Below, piece by piece: positions 9,442 to 12,840 of a DNA stretch of 12,840 nucleotides. The notes under the pieces were generated by a model. The model was not told the origin of the DNA. It did no database searches and worked only from the letters and a program-made list of their open reading frames with translations. How positions within the stretch are numbered: position 1 is the first letter of the stretch; the number at the start of each line of letters is the position of its first letter. Source of the DNA: Gryganskiella cystojenkinii (lineage: Eukaryota; Mortierellomycota; Mortierellomycetes; Mortierellales; Mortierellaceae); assembly GCA_015852425.1 (NCBI GenBank), contig JAAAIG010000655.1, positions 6,786 through 19,625 of the forward strand, in the 5' to 3' direction. A program made the translations under genes and the position numbers.

Positions 9442-11518
9442 TTACTCCCTTTTAAGGAAGCCGTGAACCTTGTCTTGCTAAAATGCCTTGTCCCTTGCAA
9501 GCATCTTTGCATCAAGATAATAATATGCAGCTTTGGATGCAACATCTTGTGGTCGGAACAGGTCAAAATAGCTGTGGATGGTCTACCCTTGGACATGAAG
9601 GGCGGCCACAGCACTTGGGGCCTGGATTATTGGTTCATACACCCCCTCTTCTTGACTTTCCAGTTCCAGCAGCACCGGTGAAGATAAACTGTCCACTATA
9701 CTGCACCAGATGATCAACAAGATCTTTCCGAAAACGACCGAGTTGAATTGCAGGCTCTGTCCTAGATTCATCATTGAAGCAACACCAACCATCATCTGAT
9801 ACATTGCTCCAGCACCTGAATTGGTTCATGAACAACAAGGTGACTTAGACTCATACGAATACCTGGAGTATACAATTATAGGTGTTTTTATTTTCAACAA
9901 GAAACAAAAATCTTGTCAATCTTTTCAAAGACTGATTGGGCTCATGCTTGATGCAGTTATTTTGGCAGCAAGTTCAAAAAGCTCCTCTCTCTCAGCATGA
10001 CTGCAAACAAATGTTGCCTTCTTGCGGTTGTTGATTTCGGCCAGGAGGGTTAGGGCAAAACTGAGACAAGTCAACATGCATGCCTTCATCTTGTATGCGA
10101 AGTCATTGCTCTACAGTGGGACTAGACGAAAGAAGAGAAACACGAAAGCAACCGGCGAAATCCAAAGCGTAAAATTTGGTTACAAGCAAATGCGATGTTG
10201 ACCCACACACCACCAAGGGCAACATTGGTCTGTGGATCTTTCACATGCGACGTAACTGAGATACCCATGAATCTCGCATGGCGCGCTTTTCTTTCCAAGC
10301 ATCTTCCTCCCTCTTTTCCAAAGTGACACCATAGATCTGTCCAGCTTCCGCAGTGTAGATCTGGTTACCAGAATAGAGCCCGATGCCGTCCGCTTTTTCT
10401 TGGAGTACATAGTCAGCACCACTTTGCTTGGTTTTCCACCTTCCAATTCATGTTGTCATCGATTTGTACTTCCATCATTCATGTAGGTATTTTTTGCTAT
10501 TGTCAGAGCTAAATGAATGAAGCACCAAGTGAAATCCACGAATGCCTCTCGCTCACTGAGGTCGCAACTAGCAATACTACCGAATGTAACATGGTGCATG
10601 CTATTGAACATTAAAGAGGTGCAAGTCAATAAGACTTGGATAAGCTCGACCCTAGCTTGTCATCAACTATGTCAAAAACGGGTTAGTTCATTGCAAGAAG
10701 TGTTTACTGAGATCTTAAATAGACAACCTTAAACGGTATGTTCTGAGAGTCCAGATTGGTAGGACACCTTCATCCCGCCAGGAAACCTCGGCTATGGTTG
10801 CGTGGCAGGCGGATACCCCATCGAGATTGCCATGAAGATAGAGCCACCTTTCATTCTCATAGCACAACGAATTGAGAGGTGGCTGGAAAAGCACGCTGAA
10901 ATACATCACCGTTTCCCTGGCGTCCTGACAGAGTCTACCAGTTTTGCGCAATGATCCTTTCAAAAAAGTCGTGGAATGACGAAATTCTGGATTTCCTATG
11001 ACGACTGAAGGAAGAAAAAAAAATGAGTGTGACTGCAGATGATAGTCTTTCACATTCTGAGAGGTGGAATAGGCGACGTTTAACATAACTAACCGGGCGT
11101 GTATGGACGAAGAAAGTTTGTTGCCACTGATAGATGACAACGCAACAGACTGCAAACAGAGAGTGTGGAGTGGTGTAAGTAAATTGTGCGAACATGGCCG
11201 GCTGCAAGGCGAGGCTAAAAAAACGACATACCTTGCGATTGGAGTCTGCAAAAGGAGACGTGTGTAAATGTGAAGACATGAAGGATGTACATTAACTGTG
11301 GAACGGAAAGAGCGACCGGTGACGAAAAGAGCGAAGGCGGCAACACTGTATGATTAAACGAAGGAGTGATTGAAGGCAGAGGCCGTGATGGAAGCAAAGA
11401 GGAACAACATGATCAGCACCCAGAGAGTTGGTAAATTGGTGGCGGTACTTTTGCGACACGTGATTGGACCATTCCTCAAGCCGACCAGGCCGAGCGCTGC
11501 AATGGTCCAAAACTTTTG
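9442..11518 (-). pseudogene. Decayed multi-exon gene for a multi-pass membrane protein of unknown family
   Basis: Protein-like pieces follow one another on the minus strand. (a) 11518-11300: FWTIAALGLVGLRN, LPTLWVLIMLFLFASITASA, then an in-frame TAA (11356-11354) and SVAAFALFVTGRSF in the same frame. (b) 10740-10708: NIPFKVVYLRSQ, ending at a GTAAAC donor; a 56-nt intron (10707-10652) contains CTAACC. (c) 10651-10459: VELIQVLLTCTSLMFNSMHH and AFVDFTWCFIHLALTIAKN, then TGA (10458-10456). (d) After a one-base shift near 10424, a hydrophilic segment SGADYVLQEKADGIG...REEDAWKEKRAMRDSW. (e) After another shift near 10246, DPQTNVALGGVWVNIAFACN. (f) 10110-9928: YKMKACMLTCLSFALTLLAE and a charged tail. 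(g) 9815-9442: AMYQMMVGVASMMNLGQSLQ, VVFGKILLIIWCSIVDSL and QDVASKAAYYYLDAKMLA, with stops at 9585 and 9480. About seven hydrophobic segments are visible. The segment between 11300 and 10740 could not be resolved. I do not recognise the family. A very diverged or mis-segmented live gene is the alternative. Confidence 0.6.
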
Positions 11519-11544
11519 GCCCTCATGTCAATCTTGGGTTATTT

Positions 11545-11573
11545 GATAGAAATAAGTTCAACTTATTTCTATC
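11545..11573. repeat. 29-bp inverted repeat (14-bp perfect arms, 1-base spacer)
   Basis: The arm GATAGAAATAAGTT is followed by a single C and then its exact reverse complement. It lies 26 bp beyond the first recognisable codon of the membrane-protein relic and about 640 bp upstream of the BTB gene. Complementarity stops at the arm ends. It could be an operator-like site, a cruciform or hairpin, or a rearrangement scar; no transposon terminus is recognised. Confidence 0.9.
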
Positions 11574-12213
11574 TTTCACACCATCCAAAGTCCCCCCTGT
11601 TGTCAACTAAAAGGAGTAAACCCATGAACGGTCAAGGCACGAACGCAGGGGCATTGATTTTGTCTATTACAGCGAGTTGAAAACGGGAGTGTCCTTGAGT
11701 AATGACTCTCTTTGTTTGTATCCAGTGAATACGCCTCAAAAGAGTCAGGTTTTGCAGAGGCTGGATTGTAAAAAAAAAAAAATCGAGAAAAAGAGGTTTA
11801 CTTGGGGATTGAAAAGACGCGTTGCACGCGATCCTAGCACCGAAAGAGCAATTTTTTTGGGAGTGGTCATCCTCCAGTCCAAGCCACACGTCTCGAGGTC
11901 GCTTTTTTTATGGGAAAAGCTCAATGCATTCCAGCAACATCAACAACACATTCATCAGGACCGACGTCTCATCTCTCCTCGCGTCGCCAGGAATCTCTCA
12001 ACAGCGCAGTTAGATACCCCTCAACAACTACTGTCAACACTCTGCCGTACAAAGAGAATTCCAACAGAAGAAGGTCTCATCATCAGTATTCCAAAACCAT
12101 CACTCTCCCCCACCAGGCGTTCACTAATCGATTAGAGGAACCAACCCTGCATAGTACCGAGCGTCAAAGTAGAAGCACCTATAAGAAAGCCCTTAAAGAC
12201 ATATCATACAACC
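11574..12213. other. Upstream region and probable 5' leader of the BTB gene
   Basis: No gene is called here. From about 11925 the plus strand becomes rich in A and C (CAACATCAACAACACATTC), which resembles a transcribed fungal 5' leader. Two open frames (11677-12135, and 11910-12263, which overlaps the BTB start in another frame) have biased, domain-free composition. The second would act as an upstream frame if transcription starts before 11910. A 13-A run lies at 11769-11781. Confidence 0.5.
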
Positions 12214-12732
12214 ATGGCTATGTCGCCCGCACCGCATCCTCTGCCACCGTTGACCGCATCTGATCCGGCGCATTTTTACACAGTCGTCGTTTCCGGAGAG
12301 AGTTTCCCGCTCACAATTTCAGCCTTGCAGTACGACGCGCCAAATTTCTTCTCTGACAGTAAGCTTGTCTTTTTGTTCTTTCCCGTTCTCACTCTGCTCT
12401 TTTGAGCCATGGGAAGGCGCTGGCTAATGACTTTGCGCACGCATGTTTGGGACTGCTTGTCTTTGACAGCCGCTAACTTTTTTTATGTTTTCCTCTCTGT
12501 CTGACTCTCTCTCTTCCTGACGATTCCAGTCTTTTTCAACCATACGCGCGAGGAAGCCAGGACGAGACTCATGTACATCAACAGGAACCCTGACGTGTTT
12601 CGAGAGATTGTCAAACATATGCAAGGGTATTACGTTGTCGCCCGAGACGAGGTTCACCAGGAGAACCTGATGATGGACGCCCATTTCTTCAAGTTGAGAC
12701 GACTCATCGAAAATCTGCGTCAGCACATGTAG
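12214..12732 (+). CDS. BTB/POZ (T1-like) domain protein; two exons seen, may continue past the window
   Basis: Exon 1 is 12214-12358 and exon 2 is 12530-12732. The 171-nt intron begins GTAAGC and ends TTCCAG, with a CGCTAAC branch site and a long pyrimidine tract; it is phase 1. The 115-residue product reads FYTVVVSGESFPLTISALQYDAPNFF, then FFNHTREEARTRLMYINRNP, DVFREIVKHMQGYYVV, and DAHFFKLRRLIENL. This is the order of a fungal BTB/KCTD-type domain: a first strand with VSG.SF.L, the D.PN.F helix, the strand before RNPDVF, and a terminal helix DA.F..L..L. Such domains mediate oligomerisation, often as cullin-3 adaptors; the partner here is unknown. The protein is short. The TAG at 12730 overlaps a GTAGGT donor-like site (12729), and the window ends in AACAG, so the true gene may splice onward. 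Confidence 0.8.
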
Positions 12733-12840
12733 GTTTCTGTCTCTTTCTCTCACCCTCTTCACGAAATGAATAGTCCAGGGATCAAAAGAACAAAAAAAAA
12801 AAAAAGTCTGGATTGTCCTGTGGCCGATTTGCTTTAACAG

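Noticed and set aside
9301..9681. 126-codon plus-strand open frame
   Set aside because: It lies antisense to the last relic piece, whose minus-strand frame has more convincing helical composition. It is treated as a shadow.
11457..11462. CACGTG E-box next to ATTGG
   Set aside because: It falls inside the relic's first coding piece, so it is probably a coincidence of codons rather than a regulatory site.
11677..12135. 152-codon plus-strand open frame upstream of the BTB gene
   Set aside because: Its composition follows an A run and an A/C-rich leader, and no domain is visible. It is best explained as a BTB upstream or leader sequence.
11910..12263. Out-of-frame open frame overlapping the BTB start codon
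   Set aside because: It could be an upstream open frame, but the transcription start is unknown and the sequence is Ser/Thr/Arg low complexity, so it is not called as a gene.

Overview
The window looks like nuclear DNA of a filamentous fungus. Genes are split by several short GT-AG introns, many with a CTAAC-type branch site and a pyrimidine tract before the acceptor. The proteins recognised are eukaryotic, and intergenic DNA is rich in A/T homopolymers. The intron density and the mitochondrial iron-sulfur serine dehydratase suggest an early-diverging lineage (Mucoromycota/Mortierellomycota-like). That placement is inference and was not tested by any search.

Layout from left to right. (1) The first exon of a mitochondrial L-serine ammonia-lyase on the minus strand (200-531), leaving the window through an intron. 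(2) A 1.7-kb divergent promoter region with a long purine-rich tract. (3) A complete four-exon NTF2 gene on the plus strand (2280-3127), encoding 121 aa. (4) A complete three-exon bystin/ENP1 gene on the minus strand (3582-5280), encoding 486 aa and convergent with NTF2. (5) A complete three-exon vacuolar amino-acid transporter of the AVT3 type on the minus strand (5610-7812), encoding 601 aa. (6) About 1.6 kb without a recognisable gene (7813-9441), with two perfect palindromes. (7) The decayed remains of a multi-exon, multi-pass membrane protein gene on the minus strand (about 9442-11518), with frameshifts and in-frame stops. (8) A 29-bp, almost gapless inverted repeat (11545-11573) just beyond the 5' end of that relic. 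(9) A BTB/POZ-domain gene on the plus strand (12214-12732 or beyond the window).

The intact genes are mostly housekeeping: Ran import, small ribosomal subunit biogenesis, vacuolar amino-acid export and serine catabolism. They do not form a functional cluster. NTF2 and bystin share a 454-bp convergent 3' region, and bystin and the transporter lie head to tail. No mobile element, CRISPR array, tRNA or rRNA was recognised. The least explained part of the window is 8.4-11.6 kb. It holds a membrane-protein relic whose family I cannot name, flanked by palindromes.
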